64,000 bases of DNA. Source: Isochrysis galbana. Its lineage: Eukaryota > Haptophyta > Isochrysidales > Isochrysidaceae. The translations under genes were made by a program, and so were the position numbers. This document shows positions 11,499 to 22,317 of this stretch, one piece after another. Below the pieces are notes generated by a model that was not told the DNA's origin, ran no database searches, and saw nothing but the letters and a program-made list of their open reading frames with translations. The stretch covers positions 2,206,192-2,270,191 of the forward strand of contig CM030935.1 in assembly GCA_018136815.1 (NCBI GenBank), in the 5' to 3' direction. Every line of letters starts with the position of its first letter. The first letter of the stretch is position 1.

Positions 11499-14400
11499 TG
11501 TCGCATTCATCCTAGATGATGCGATTTCCAGGCTCTTATTTCCAGGTCCTTCGCCGTGCGGCCACACGGTGAAGCTCAGGTACTTCTAGGTTGGTAGGGT
11601 TCGTCCCTAGCGATCTAGAATTCGAGTTCTCGTTTCGTTCCTTCTAGCCTGTTTGTCAGGTCTAGATTCCAGGTTTCCTCCTTTCGGGTAATCTTGACCC
11701 AAAGGAGCCAGGTCGCCTGTTGCTCGCTGCGCGCTTGTCTCAGGCTCTCGAGTTACCTTGTGAAGGCTTGTTTAGCTTCTTGCAAGGCTTGTTGTTTCTT
11801 GTTGAGTTCCGGTTCTTGCTTGGGACTTGCTCACTTTCACTTTCGTTGTCGTTGTCGTCCAGGCCTGTTCTTCGTAGGTTCCGCTTGGCTTGGTTAGGGT
11901 TTCGTTGCCTTCCGGCGTTTGGCGTTCGCGTTGGCGTTCGGAAACTTCCTCTCACATTCCCTAGGTCCGCTACCCTTGGCTTGTAGGTCCTTGCTTCTTT
12001 CTTCTCGGTCAAGGTTTTGGCGAGCGAGTCGGTTGCTCTAGCCGCTCGAGATTTGAGGTTTAATTTGCCATCTCCCCTTGGAGACCGGTGTAGGTTCGCT
12101 TCCTAGGTGAGGGAATCTTTCCCCTTGATGCAAGTTACATGCAAGCCTTGGCCCCTTTGGTGTTCCTTCCCCTTGGTTGCTACTCAGGGTTGTTCGTTAG
12201 AAGCGTCTAGAAGGTTCACGCTCAACGGCAAGATTTCCTCTGTCGTGAAGACATCTCGTTGCGATCTGTATCCAAAGTGATCGCCGTGGTCGCGCGACAG
12301 GACGCTCCCCTTCGGACTCTCCGCTACGTGGGAAGTTACAACGGAGACACGCTCCGGCCGTCGCTGCGGAGTCTCTCTCTCTCTCTCGCTCTCTCTCTCC
12401 GTCTCTCGCGACGTGTTTGAGTTATCGGTGATTTGGGGTCGCGGTTGCTTGATAATTTGCTTGGTTTGGGTGAATGATTCCGGTGTGTTCGTGAGTCGGT
12501 GTAACCTGTTGTTCTCAGCTTCGTTGTCCGTCGTTGTTCGCTGCGTCGCTGCACTCAAGCAGCTTAGGCTCCCTCCCTGAGGGAAGAGTTCTTTGTAGGT
12601 CTAACAATCTCTTACAACCCATCACACTAGGGCCGCTAGGAGCGCCTCGCCGCCCCACAGTCCTTCGTTCGCCGTTCGTTCCCTGTCCATACACCCGAAT
12701 GGGGTTGCCCGACCCAGTCCAGAATTTCATTCACCCGACTCCCGGTGGGGAGGAGGGACAAAGCGCCGCGCTAGCCGCCGGTGCCGCTCGCGACGGAGTG
12801 GCTCAGAGCCCTCCGGCTCCGCTCGACTCGACAAGCACGAAATCGAAGCTTGCGTCCTCGGCCGCAGAGGAGGAACCCCTCAGGGAACCTTCTCTGCCCG
12901 CTGCAGCTTTTGCTCCCGTGGGATGTCCGAGTGATCCCACGGCTTCTGAGGCTACACCAATGGCACCCATCACCCCGGCTGCTATCTCCACGACTGGCTC
13001 CGATCAGCTCGTGGCGGATGGCGAGGATTTGTCCGCTTCCTTCGGCACCCACCGGGTGCAATCACAGCGGGCCATGGTGGGGCATGACCCTCTCCCGCAT
13101 GAAGCCAACTTCAGCGTCGCTGAGTTGGCCAATGAGGTGGAGGAGGGTCCCCTCCCTCTGATTCAATTTGACCCGCCTCCTCACCTTCGAGATGATGAGT
13201 CTGAAGTGGGTGAAGCTGAGGTGATCAGCTTCCGAAGCCCAGCCTACCGGGACTATGCCCCGCCGTCATCAAGGGGTGTCCTTGATCAAGAGAACCCTCC
13301 AATTGAGACGGCCGCGGCGCGTCACGATGCGGAAATGGTGAGGCTTCAAGCGGAGACCAACACCCTCAAAGGGGCTGTGGAGCGCCTACAGTCCTCCCTT
13401 GCCGCGGCAGAGGCGAGGGAGGGGCTTCTTCGAGATCAAGTTGAAGCAGGGTTCAAAGCCCTGACTCAGCTACTCCAAGCCCGCCAAGAGCCCACTTCAA
13501 GTCCGTCCATGGATCGGACCGAGGCGGCTGCGGACTCTGCTAGGCCGGCTCAGAGGGAACCATCCATGGACGAGCTTCCTGCCCTAGACCCAAAGGGCCA
13601 CGCCTCTCCGGCTACTAGGGTTCCACGGTCGGCGTACCCGACCTCCAAATCGGAACCCCGCCGCCAGGATCAGAGCCCTCACCGGGGCCCGACCCCGGTG
13701 GTGCCGTTCCGCCACCCTCGCGACCCCTGCCTTGCGGTGGGGATGGATGAGCGAGAGGCAGTTGTAAGCGAGTGGAAAAATCTCCTCGCCCTGCCCTCAC
13801 GCGATCTGGCCGCCCTTTACCGCGACTCCGACGAGCATGAGCTCATCCATACCATTTTGAAGAGCAACCTCTCCCTGGCGGGCAACGTTTGGCATTGCCG
13901 AATTTTCATGGAGGAGGACCACTTGCTCAAATGGGTGCGTAGCCGCTTCTCAGCAGAGCAAACCCTTCACCATCAGGTCAGGATGGGCAAAGAGCTTTCG
14001 GAGCTCCGCTTCCCAAAGGCCCTCGCCTCCGATAACGTTCAAACCGCGGCGACAGCCTGGAACGAATTTCGGCTAACTCTCATCAAGCCGTTGGAGCGGG
14101 CACTAGCGCTCGGCTGCGATCATCGCGAAATATTTACCTCCCTCCTCGCGGCAGCCGGAGCCAATTCCAGCGGCAATTCTCGCATCTTCGCCTTCCTCCT
14201 CGATCTAGTGGAGGACCGGGCCCTCGCTCTCAATCCTGTCCTCGCTGCTGACGTCCTTCTTCGCAAATGCGACGGGACCTTCGCAAACGGGGCCGATGGT
14301 TTCGCGAAAGACTCGGCGTCGATGGAGTGGGACCGCATGAGGGAGCGCGAGGCCGGCGCTGATCTATGTGAGCTCAGCAAGAATTTGGTTCGCGCCTACA

Positions 14401-15257
14401 TCCGCAAGCTTGGCGATTCCGCGGTTGACTCCACCAACGTGTGGGATCATCCAAACATGGCCCGTGCCCGGGCTAGCGGTTCCTCCGTCATCTTGCCCCG
14501 CCATCTCGCCGAAGCTGCTCTAGCCGTGCGGCGGCCGCACGCGAGCACTCATTCATCACCCTCTGCCGTACTGCCGACGCATTTTGACGAGCTTTGCGCT
14601 GAGTTAGCGGCGATCCACGACGCCGTGACGCTCGACGCGGCCGAGGGGATTCCTCCACCCCGCGTTCTAGTCGTCGGTGAAGCTAGCGGGGTCGTGTCTT
14701 CGATGTTCCTACTCGCCGGAGCGCACGTCGCGACGTGCGATCTACGACCGTCGGAGATCGACTACATTCCCCACTTCTGCGGAGATGCTCTTCACATTCA
14801 AAACCTCGGTTGGGACCTCGTGGTTGCGCATCCGCCGTGCACGTATTTGTCGGCGGTGAGTTGCCAGTGGCTCGATCGGGAGCCGGGACGACGCCAGGCT
14901 CTCGAATCCGCCGCTAGAGTCTTCCTCGCCATGGCAAGCGCCGACGCGCCTTTCGTTGCCGTCGAAAATCCTCGAATGCACGCGGAAGCCTCTGCCTTAG
15001 TCGGGGGGTTGCGACCGCGGCAGTTTGTGCAGCCGTGGCAGCACGGCACGGGCCATCAAAAAGCAACTGGCCTGTACCTGACGGCTTCACTCCCGTCCTT
15101 GCAGCCTTCGAAGATTGTCGAGGGACGTCTATCCGCTATGGCGGATCTATCGCCGTCGCCCCACCGTGGCGCCCTTCGCAGCCGCACCTATGTGGGCATT
15201 GCCGGTGCAATGGCGGCCCAGTGGATGCCGGTCTTGCGCCGTTATGCGCGCGAAACC
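11499..15257 (+). mobile_element. LTR-type retroelement fossil with gag and methyltransferase regions, nested in the LINE
   Basis: Sequence beginning TGTCGCATTCATC interrupts the LINE frame; LINE coding resumes around 15258. The same first ~45 bases start the relic at 33101-35385, and TGTCGCATT also begins the putative 3' LTR at 40336, so this is the 5' LTR end of a shared family. An LTR/leader occupies about 11499-12698, then a gag-like frame (12699 to about 14580) and a methyltransferase domain (about 14650-15240). No reverse transcriptase, integrase or right-hand LTR is visible before the LINE resumes, so the copy is incomplete and non-autonomous. It is younger than the young LINE that hosts it. 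Its gag start region recurs at 32745-33000 and 39480-39690. Confidence 0.8.
12699..15250 (+). CDS. Gag-like protein fused to a phage-type DNA methyltransferase domain (LTR element)
   Basis: The frame begins MGLPDPVQNF, a start conserved in two other fossil copies in this window. Residues about 1-220 are disordered and acidic; a heptad-rich coiled coil (near HDAEMVRLQAETNTLKGAVE) follows, then an alpha-helical capsid-like body. The last ~210 residues resemble the methyltransferase-like proteins annotated in phages: a SAM-binding strand VLVVGEASG, an acidic turn TCDLRPSEID, the core DLVVAHPPCTYLS, VENPRMHAEA, VQPWQHGTGHQKATGL, and a closing RSRTYVGIAGAMAAQWMPVL. The methyltransferase assignment is by motif recall, and whether it modifies adenine or cytosine is not decided. 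This is part of an incomplete retroelement, not a host gene. Confidence 0.75.
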
Positions 15258-16896
15258 CCACCTAGGGCTGGGTCTCCTAGACTGGGACAACCACGTCAAG
15301 GCGCTACAAGCCAAGTGGATACTAAACTACTTGGATGCACGGCAAGCGCAATGGAAGCAAGTACTCGACGCATGGTTCTGCCGCACGAGCCTAGGGAGAG
15401 CAGCAGTTCTATCGTCAACACCCATGAACAAACTAACCGACGGGATATCAGGCAGGGGCAAACTCCCAGAGTTCTGGAAGAAGGCACTCAGAAACATACG
15501 CGAACTAAAACTCACGCCTTTGAACACCAGCAGGGAGGGCCTACTCTCGCAACCTATATGGGATAACCCGACATATCCGGGGCCCAAACTTCAACCCACG
15601 TGGATAAAGCTATGGAACAGGCTTGAATGTAACACCATACACAATGTGTTTCGAGACTACGGCGCGACGACGCCCTACACTAGAGAGGAATGCGCAGAAT
15701 ACCTAAAAAATAACGATACATACATACACGTCCAAGGAGACTTTATCCCAAGGGAAAAATTCCTAGAGTCGTGGGACACGATAGTAACGCACGCCAAAAA
15801 TATAGTGGCGACGCCGCAAAACGCGGACAATGATAAAAACAAGAAGGCCCGTCGAAACGCCGGAAAACAAGCCGACCTGGAAGAACCGCCTCCCGAGATA
15901 CACATAACACAAGACGGGGAATACTACGCGAGAATCAGGGACACATGGTACGACATGGAACTCTCATACCTAGGCACACCAATAATCGGGAAAAAAACGA
16001 GGGACACTCCCGCGAATCTAGACACATCCCCCCCGGCACAATGGGGTGAAGGATACAAATCCAACAAAAGAATCGAATACCCGCTAGCAGATGAGTACTC
16101 CTTAGACGGAGAAACGCCGCTAGACGAAATGGGAGTCGAACATATAACAAGAGCTCTACAGCAAACGGGCCACAAAAGCAAACTCCTAGCCGGACCAAGC
16201 AAATGGGAGGAGAAACTACACCTGCCCAAAAACACATGGGCACACCTAGCCAAACTCTACACGTCACCGATGGTGACGGCACGCGATATGCACCTACACT
16301 ATAAACACATTGCGCACAGACGGGTGGGTACATACAACCGTTTTCCCGGCAGAGACAGCACATGCCGCATCTGTGGAGAGGCGGACGAAGCCTCGACGCA
16401 CCTAGGCGAGTGCCAAGGCATAACTAGTGTCCTGGACGCGATCAACGAAATTGCACAATTCTCACCTAAAGCGGGTAGAAACAGAGAGGAAACTATAATC
16501 GACAATCTGTTTATTTTCCCGAATGGAGACGCCCCGAAAGCGATATACACTCTGTATCTAGTAGCATGGAGGTATATCATTACTGATTTTTATAGAATAC
16601 ACTACGACGGAGTGGCATTCTCAGAAGAATCAATACTGATAAGAACAATAGAACGATACACCACGCTAAGCAAAGCTCTACTCTTCGCAAACGAGACCGA
16701 CGCGGCAAGAACCGCCCAAGCGGGCATGGGTAGACAACCCAAAAAACGGATAGACATAAGCGACTTGAGGCCCGTCTTCAGTATGAACGACAACGGCGGG
16801 CTCAAACCCAGCAAGGAACTAGTAAATTTAGCCACAAAGCTGAGGATAGCACACGCTGTCGAGGAACCCAAGGAGCAACACAACAAGGACGAATAA
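15258..16896 (+). CDS. LINE polyprotein, C-terminal part with zinc knuckle
   Basis: This continues the LINE protein after the nested element, from LGLGLLDWDNHVKALQAKW to the stop at 16896, about 545 residues. The first stretch is the usual post-RT segment of LINEs that follows a PEFPL motif, which here lies just before the insertion. A C-terminal zinc knuckle, CRICGEADEASTHLGEC (C-x2-C, then H and C), lies near 16360-16420 and matches the CCHC motif many LINEs carry near their C-terminus. The remainder is charged and unremarkable. No breaks are seen in this part. Confidence 0.88.
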
Positions 16897-17196
16897 GCCA
16901 ACAGAACGTAGAACAAGGTCAACATCAGAGACGCAGCCGAACCGGCGCCACTGTCACATTAGACGCGAGCGAAGGCAGACGCGAACGCCAAAAGAGAAGA
17001 CGCAACAGGCCTGCCCGGCCCCCGCACTCTGAACCAGGCCTTAGGTAGCGCACCAAGGCCGGACCCCGGAAACCGAAGAAAAAGGAAAGAAGGGGGGCAG
17101 GGGAAGAGGAGGAGGGAGGGAAGTAAGGGCGATGCAAGTAGAGGAGGGGGACCAGTCCCAGTCAGTAGTAGGTGTGTAGCCCAGAATCTTCAGATG

Positions 17197-17226
17197 TTTT
17201 TTTTTTTTTTTTAAGGTTTCATCACG
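17197..17226 (+). repeat. LINE 3' oligo(T) tail and right target-site duplication
   Basis: Sixteen T residues (17197-17212) close the element directly after CTTCAGATG and are followed by AAGGTTTCATCACG (17213-17226), the right target-site duplication. Fragments with the same 3' end (GAATCTTCAGATG plus T run) occur near 39318-39345 in reverse orientation, and a related one at about 37691-37724. Confidence 0.9.
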
Positions 17227-17368
17227 AAATCTTATGGTATGCTACTAGTAATAGGTATATTGGGCAGAATCGTACTTACAAGAAATATGCACATTTTCGA
17301 TGCCATTTCCATTTCAACATACAGACCCAAAAACGTTTTCGCGCTCGTGCGAAATCGAAATCGACGTC

Positions 17369-18186
17369 GACCGCACACGCGGCCGTGGACCCTCTACTTT
17401 CTACTAACGCAGCAAAACTTTCTACACCCCCACTCCGCCGGCCCTTTCCCCCCCGCCATCAGCCATCAGGCGACTCCCCCCGTGCACTACTAACTAGGGG
17501 GATAGGGGTAAATAAAGGACTTACTTAGATATGGTCTGGTGGCCCGCCCCCCCCCCCCCCCCCGGCGGTCCGTTCCCCCCTTCCTCCTGCGCCTACCGGG
17601 CTGGCGGCGTCCTTAGTCCCGACTTCTCTTGTAAACAGGTGCGAGACTTACCACTTTTTCGGTGGGCGAAGCTCTGGCTCCGCCCACCCCCTTCTCCGCG
17701 CTCGCTCTCTCCCCCCTCTCCTGCGGCACGCGCAATGGCGCGCCTGCGGCAGGCCTGCAGCTGCCCTCTGGCGCCCCCTAGAGGCTCCTGTCCTAGAGGC
17801 CAACTCAGGGGGCAGAGGAGGCTGGGGCTGGCCCCTGGCGGACCTGGCCTCCCCTGCCTCTCCCATGCTGGCGCTCCTGAGCCCCAGGGGCCCCCACGCT
17901 GCACCTGTCTGCCTGTCGACCAGGGGGGGGAAGGGGGGTTGGAGCGATGGCCTGGCCACAAAGGGCCAGGACGAGCGAACCTGGCGTGCCTGTCAGTGAG
18001 AGTGGGTGCCAGCAGGCGGCAGTGGGCTCCTGGCAAGCCATCAGGCATGCCAGGAGGATGAGTGGTTCCCTCCCCACGGCTGGGGAGGAGTAGAGAGAGG
18101 GGGGGGGCTCGTGCCCCGCAATGCGTGAACCAAGTAGTATAAACTTAGTTGCCATGCCCATGGTGAACTAAGTATAAACTTAGTTG
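17369..18186 (-). mobile_element. Hairpin-headed non-autonomous retroposon, type A (copy 1)
   Basis: Read on the minus strand, the element starts with a hairpin (AACTAAG-TTTATA-CTTAGTT) at 18165-18185 followed by an ATG, then a second diverged hairpin at about 18125-18151. The body is shared with 36471-37221 and 62313-63065. The double hairpin suggests insertion into the 5' end of an older copy, as at 36.5-37.3 kb. The 3' end lacks the CTATTAA tail of the other copies, so it is truncated or decayed. No coding function is supported. Confidence 0.75.
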
Positions 18187-18382
18187 AACGTGGAACTGAC
18201 CTATGGTTAAAATAGGGATCAATGGGGATGCGTCTCGCGCCCTCTCCATGAGGGCACTAACTAGGCGCGAGTGGCGAGAGGCGTTCATTTGGTCCCACCC
18301 CTTTTGCTCATACCAGAAGCGGGTAATGTCGCAAGGGGCAAGGGGGTACATACTGGAGCAAATAGCAAATCTTGGGACAATA

Positions 18383-18505
18383 CCGGAGGGATAACGAGGG
18401 TATAGAGGAGGGGGGACAAGGGTATACCGGGACGGGGAGGGGGACGAGGATATACCAGAATGTGAACGAGGGTATACCGGAAGGGGGACGAGGGTATACC
18501 GTAGG
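18383..18505 (+). repeat. Minisatellite, about 25-30 bp units
   Basis: Four to five imperfect units are built on ACGAGGGTATACCGGA with G-rich spacers. GAGGGTATA or a one-base variant recurs at roughly regular spacing from 18383 to 18505. It lies just downstream of the foldase gene. Confidence 0.7.
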
Positions 18506-18687
18506 GGCGCTCCATCGCAACGAGCCATGAAGTTAGTTTGAGCGTATTAGTATTGAGGAACAAGCCTGATGGCTCTTGTTCTTGGGACTTAGGAACTTTT
18601 GAGAGCTACGAATTAGGCAGTGGGAGCGAACTGCAAGCGGCGAGCAACATATAGTTCTCAGCATTAGAAGGGCCATCGACGTTGGTC

Positions 18688-21600
18688 TCAGAGCTCCTCC
18701 TTGCCTTGAAGGGCATCACCGTCTTGAACGCGCACGAGCTCCACATCGAATTCGAGTGTCGCATTCGGTGGAATCCGCGGCGGCGAGCCTGCGGACCCGT
18801 AGCCATACTCCGGAGAAATGGTTAGCAACGCGCGCTCCCCAGGTCGCATGGTTGCGAACCCAATGTCCCACCCACGAATGACCTCTTGGCGTCCCAGAAC
18901 GAAATGAAAGGGGTTGCCAGCGGGTTCGCTCCCGTAGAGTACGCTCGAATCCCTTCCTTCTGAAGTGGCCTCGCCGAAGGGAGTTTTGCGAGACGAGTCG
19001 AAAACCTCCCCATCGAACTCCAAAGGCAAGCTCCCCTCAACATTTTGCTCCTCGGATAGCATGCCAGAGGTCTTTGCCTGGGTTGAAGCCAGCCGCCCAG
19101 TATAGTGGGCAATTATGTGCGCCCCATTCCGTGGGAGCGGAGCTTCTGCGATTGTCGGTGGCCTGAGAACCTTCTTTACTACATGCCTTTCGGGGCCGCA
19201 GCAGAGAACCTCTTCCTTGGCCGTCGACGCAACTGCACGCAGCCGCATTTCTTCAGCTCGTTGCGATTCGGCGGCTGCAGTTCGCTGAGCAACGATCCTT
19301 GCATTGTCGGCGTCGACGGCCGCCTTAATTGGAGCCCATGCAGTGCGCACCGAGGTAGAATGCTTCTTCAGGAAAGCGAGCAGTGGGCGCAGGTTGGGCT
19401 TGCCTGAGTAAATGCGGTGTGCGGGCCAGGCCTCTGCAGTTGCGAGCAACAAAACGAACACCTGTGCAAGGGTGAGTGTGCAAGGGTCAGGGACGGGATT
19501 GCGCACAGGACGGGAACAAATCCTATCGTGACAAAGAGGAGTGGTGGCTAAAGGAGGCGCACAGCGATGGCCTTTAGCCGCATCGGCCTACTAGATTGAT
19601 ACCGACTTGCAAAAAAGGTGTGAGCGTTGTCCGAATGGCACATCACATGTAGGACAAGTTGGTTTTCGCAACCCACACCCGCGCTGGACGGGATTGTAGC
19701 AATATTGTAGCTGTATTATAGATCGTATACAGGGGTGCGCGTGGAAGTGGAAGTGACAACACGCACCGGCTCCGAGACAAAGCGATCGACGAACGAAAAT
19801 TTCGATGTATCAAAGGCGTTCGTCATGGTGTCAAAGCTGGCGACGAGGAATTCGTCAGCTAATGCAGGAGCAAGGACCCTTGCCAGACGTTGGAGGGTGC
19901 TATTGGTCTTGTCGAAGCCGTATGGGGAATGAAACACCAACAAAATGTCCCGAGAAGAGGCTGATACCTGCGCACGTGGAGCGAGGATTCGGAGGATCTG
20001 TTATTGGCCAGTACACGCTGCACCCATCTAGGGTGGCGAGTGTTCGAGAAACCCAGCTGCCCACGCCCTTCAGTATGCTTCGCTAGCAAGCATCGCCGAA
20101 CTAACCTCTTCTTCAAGAGTGTCACCAACCATCACTCGTACCATTCCCGGGACGTGAGGCGCAGGAGGAGCTGGTGCGGATTTGAATGTAGGTCTCAAGC
20201 TTCCTACCAAAAAGCTATGGAGCCATCCACGTAGTGCCGAAACGTCGCCGAGACTATGGCGATAGGCAAACTTTGGTGAGTCATAGTCAAAAGATGGTGC
20301 AATACCGAGCACAGGCGGAGCATTCCCATCAGTGTCATGGCTGTCGAACGAAAAGTCGGAAAGCATAAATGCTGATGTGGATCGCGAAAGGAGGAAGAAA
20401 GCGATTCGTCCCTTGAACTCCGAAGCAAGCTCAGCAAGGGCTTCACGGCCGTCGAAGGATGCAAGTGCTCGCCGTGTGAAGGACGCAGGAGGCATCGATG
20501 GCGCGCTGGAAGCCGTCATGGAAGGAACAGTGTCGTCGATGAAGATGCTTGCAGGAGGGATGCCTAGCGTTTCAATCTGTAGATAGAGACACGTTCACGG
20601 GCGGAGTAGTTGCAAATGGTGGCGACGAGGAGCAACCAGTCACGGCCACCTCAGCCATTGGACACGCCCTCGTCTGGCCGCAAGGCTGCATACGCACCTC
20701 GTTACGAACCTCCCAAGTGTATGTAATCAGGTCATTCAAGGAATGAATTCGAAACCAGCGAGACATGCTCTGGGCGCCTCCCTCTTGCACCATTTGCAGC
20801 ACATGTTCCGGAGAGATGTGTGCGGCGCCACCATCACCGCCGCCGTACAGCTCACGGTATAGTGTGAGCCCCTCCCGTAGAGGCATCGATGCCTCGCCGA
20901 GAAGTGTCTGTTGCACCGTTGGAAGAGAATCTGCATCCACCTGGCACATCACGGGCAGAGGGCGCACAGCTTCGGATTGCATCTCGGCGGCGATCTAAAA
21001 TCACCGACATCCCGGGCGATGTGGGGCACATGGCCACTGCTGCCGTGGCTAAAATCCGCACCGCTGACGGGGCGCATGCGTACTTACCATGGAAAAATTG
21101 TAGCTCAACCTGAACACGCGTGCAATATCTTCGAAGACGCGCACAAAGTCTACGGAAGGGTTGTTGACCGCAGCCACCACGGAAAGCTTCGACGTATGTC
21201 GAAATGCAGCAAGGTCGGCCTTTGAATGTAAAGTTTGCACTGGAGGCCTTGAGGCTGCCTGGATGTCCGAAATAAGGGACCCGCTATCAGCATCGTTACG
21301 TGCGCTTATCTTCGTCGGCTCTGGCTCATTTGGCGGCCAGACGAGAAGCGAGCACGAGTACTCGCATCCCGGATCCCCTAGGGCTGACCGAAGCTCGCGT
21401 TGTTCAAGCGAATCAATAAAGCCGAAAAGCAGGCTCGCCCCGTGCCCGGCGCCATCTTCAGAAGGGCTGCCATCGTCGGCAGCGGTTCTCTTTCCAGTAC
21501 GGCTGCGCGCCCCACTCTGGTTGCTCAGCTGAGCAGCTGCGTGCGCGAATGCGCTGCGTTTCATCTTGCACTTGTTGCACCAAGGATACGCCATCTCAAG

Positions 21601-22131
21601 GACAAGAGTGGTGCCGGCACTACGCGCAGCGTAGAGATCATTAGCTGACAGAAAAGGCAGGTTCCACTCATTCAACCCAATATCGTCGTTTTCTGCGTTT
21701 TGGTCACTCGCGGCTTCATTGTCGCCATCCATCTTGCTGTAATCGACGCTGACGATGCCGCGCAAGGCGTCCGGAGCCCATGTCAGCCGATCGAACCTGT
21801 GTGGGTAGGTCTTCTGGAGCGCGCACGAGAAGCGCGTGCCCGCGCGGTTCGCAGCCGCACTACCAACCGATCGGCAAGCCCAGCTCGAGACGGGCTCGCG
21901 CAGCTCGAAAGCGATGAGCGCTGTCGTGCCCTGCATGTCCTCGCACTCGAAGTGGACATGTACGTCCTCCGTCACGCTCAGCACTTGGCGTGGTGAGGTG
22001 GAGGAGGGTGGAGCAGGTGCGCAGCGAACTGCGGGGTCAAGGTAAATGGCTTCTTCGGTCTGCCACCACTTCAGCTTCGGCGTGTAAACCCGTGAGGCCG
22101 CGCACGCCGCCAGGGCCCAGAGGAGCGCCAT
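18688..22131 (-). CDS. ER foldase fusion: CS domain + PDI (a-b-b'-a') + FKBP prolyl isomerase, KEEL tail
   Basis: Five exons are proposed: 22131-21088, 20994-20698, 20576-20106, 19967-19767 and 19461-18688. All junctions are phase 0 with GT-AG borders (GTAAGT, GTGCGT, GTTAGT and GTGCGT donors), giving 928 residues. The order is a signal peptide ([13 protein letters not shown]), a CS/p23-like domain (about 16-140), a thioredoxin domain with W184-C185-N-K-C188, two thioredoxin-like b domains (about 300-590), and an a'-like domain (about 597-710) whose CxxC position reads HSPYGFD and so cannot do redox chemistry. Then come a charged linker and an FKBP domain (about 755-915) with HYTG, VFDSS, FHFVLG, EVIRGW and YGYGSAG. 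It ends KEEL, an ER-retrieval signal as on ERp72. The last exon completes the a' fold ([11 protein letters not shown]...[15 protein letters not shown]), which supports one gene and not two. It probably combines disulfide and proline isomerisation in the ER lumen. Transcripts were not seen. Confidence 0.8.
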
Positions 22132-22317
22132 GCTGATGGAAGGAAGGAAGACCTCTCGTCGGCGCTACTCTCTCTGAAGGGCGGGAGCATCCTCTTATTC
22201 TACTGTGGTCCGGTAGGTTTTCTAGTAAACGGCTTAAGGGTATGTATCAATCTTATCGAAAACTACGTTGTGGGTTGTGCAATATGTATTGCCACTTACC
22301 AATGCTATTGTGACAGG

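Larger units (their letters stand above)
6910..17212 (+). mobile_element. LINE retrotransposon, near complete, carrying a nested LTR-type insertion
   Basis: The element lies between perfect 14-bp target-site duplications (6896-6909 and 17213-17226). It opens with a hairpin, CTATCGTT-AA-AACGATAG (6913-6930), followed within a few bases by the ATG at 6935, so there is almost no 5' leader. One open frame runs through a zinc-finger region, an apurinic-type endonuclease, a reverse transcriptase and a C-terminal zinc knuckle. About 3.75 kb of foreign LTR-type sequence splits the frame at about 11499-15257. The 3' UTR (about 16897-17196) ends GAATCTTCAGATG followed by 16 T. An oligo(T) tail on the coding strand is unusual, since most LINEs end in poly(A). 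Apart from the nested insertion the frame is open throughout, consistent with recent activity. Confidence 0.93.

Noticed and set aside
17369-18186. Reading the type A elements in plus-strand sense with the hairpin as the 3' end
   Set aside because: Comparison with the LINE and the type C element shows that hairpin plus ATG is the 5' end and that the T tail lies at the other end, so the sense strand is minus for this copy.
18688-19506. Separate FKBP gene starting with its own signal peptide ([21 protein letters not shown]...)
   Set aside because: The hydrophobic [11 protein letters not shown] segment fits better as a core strand of the a' thioredoxin fold begun in the previous exon. A good acceptor lies exactly at its first codon, and the phase matches.
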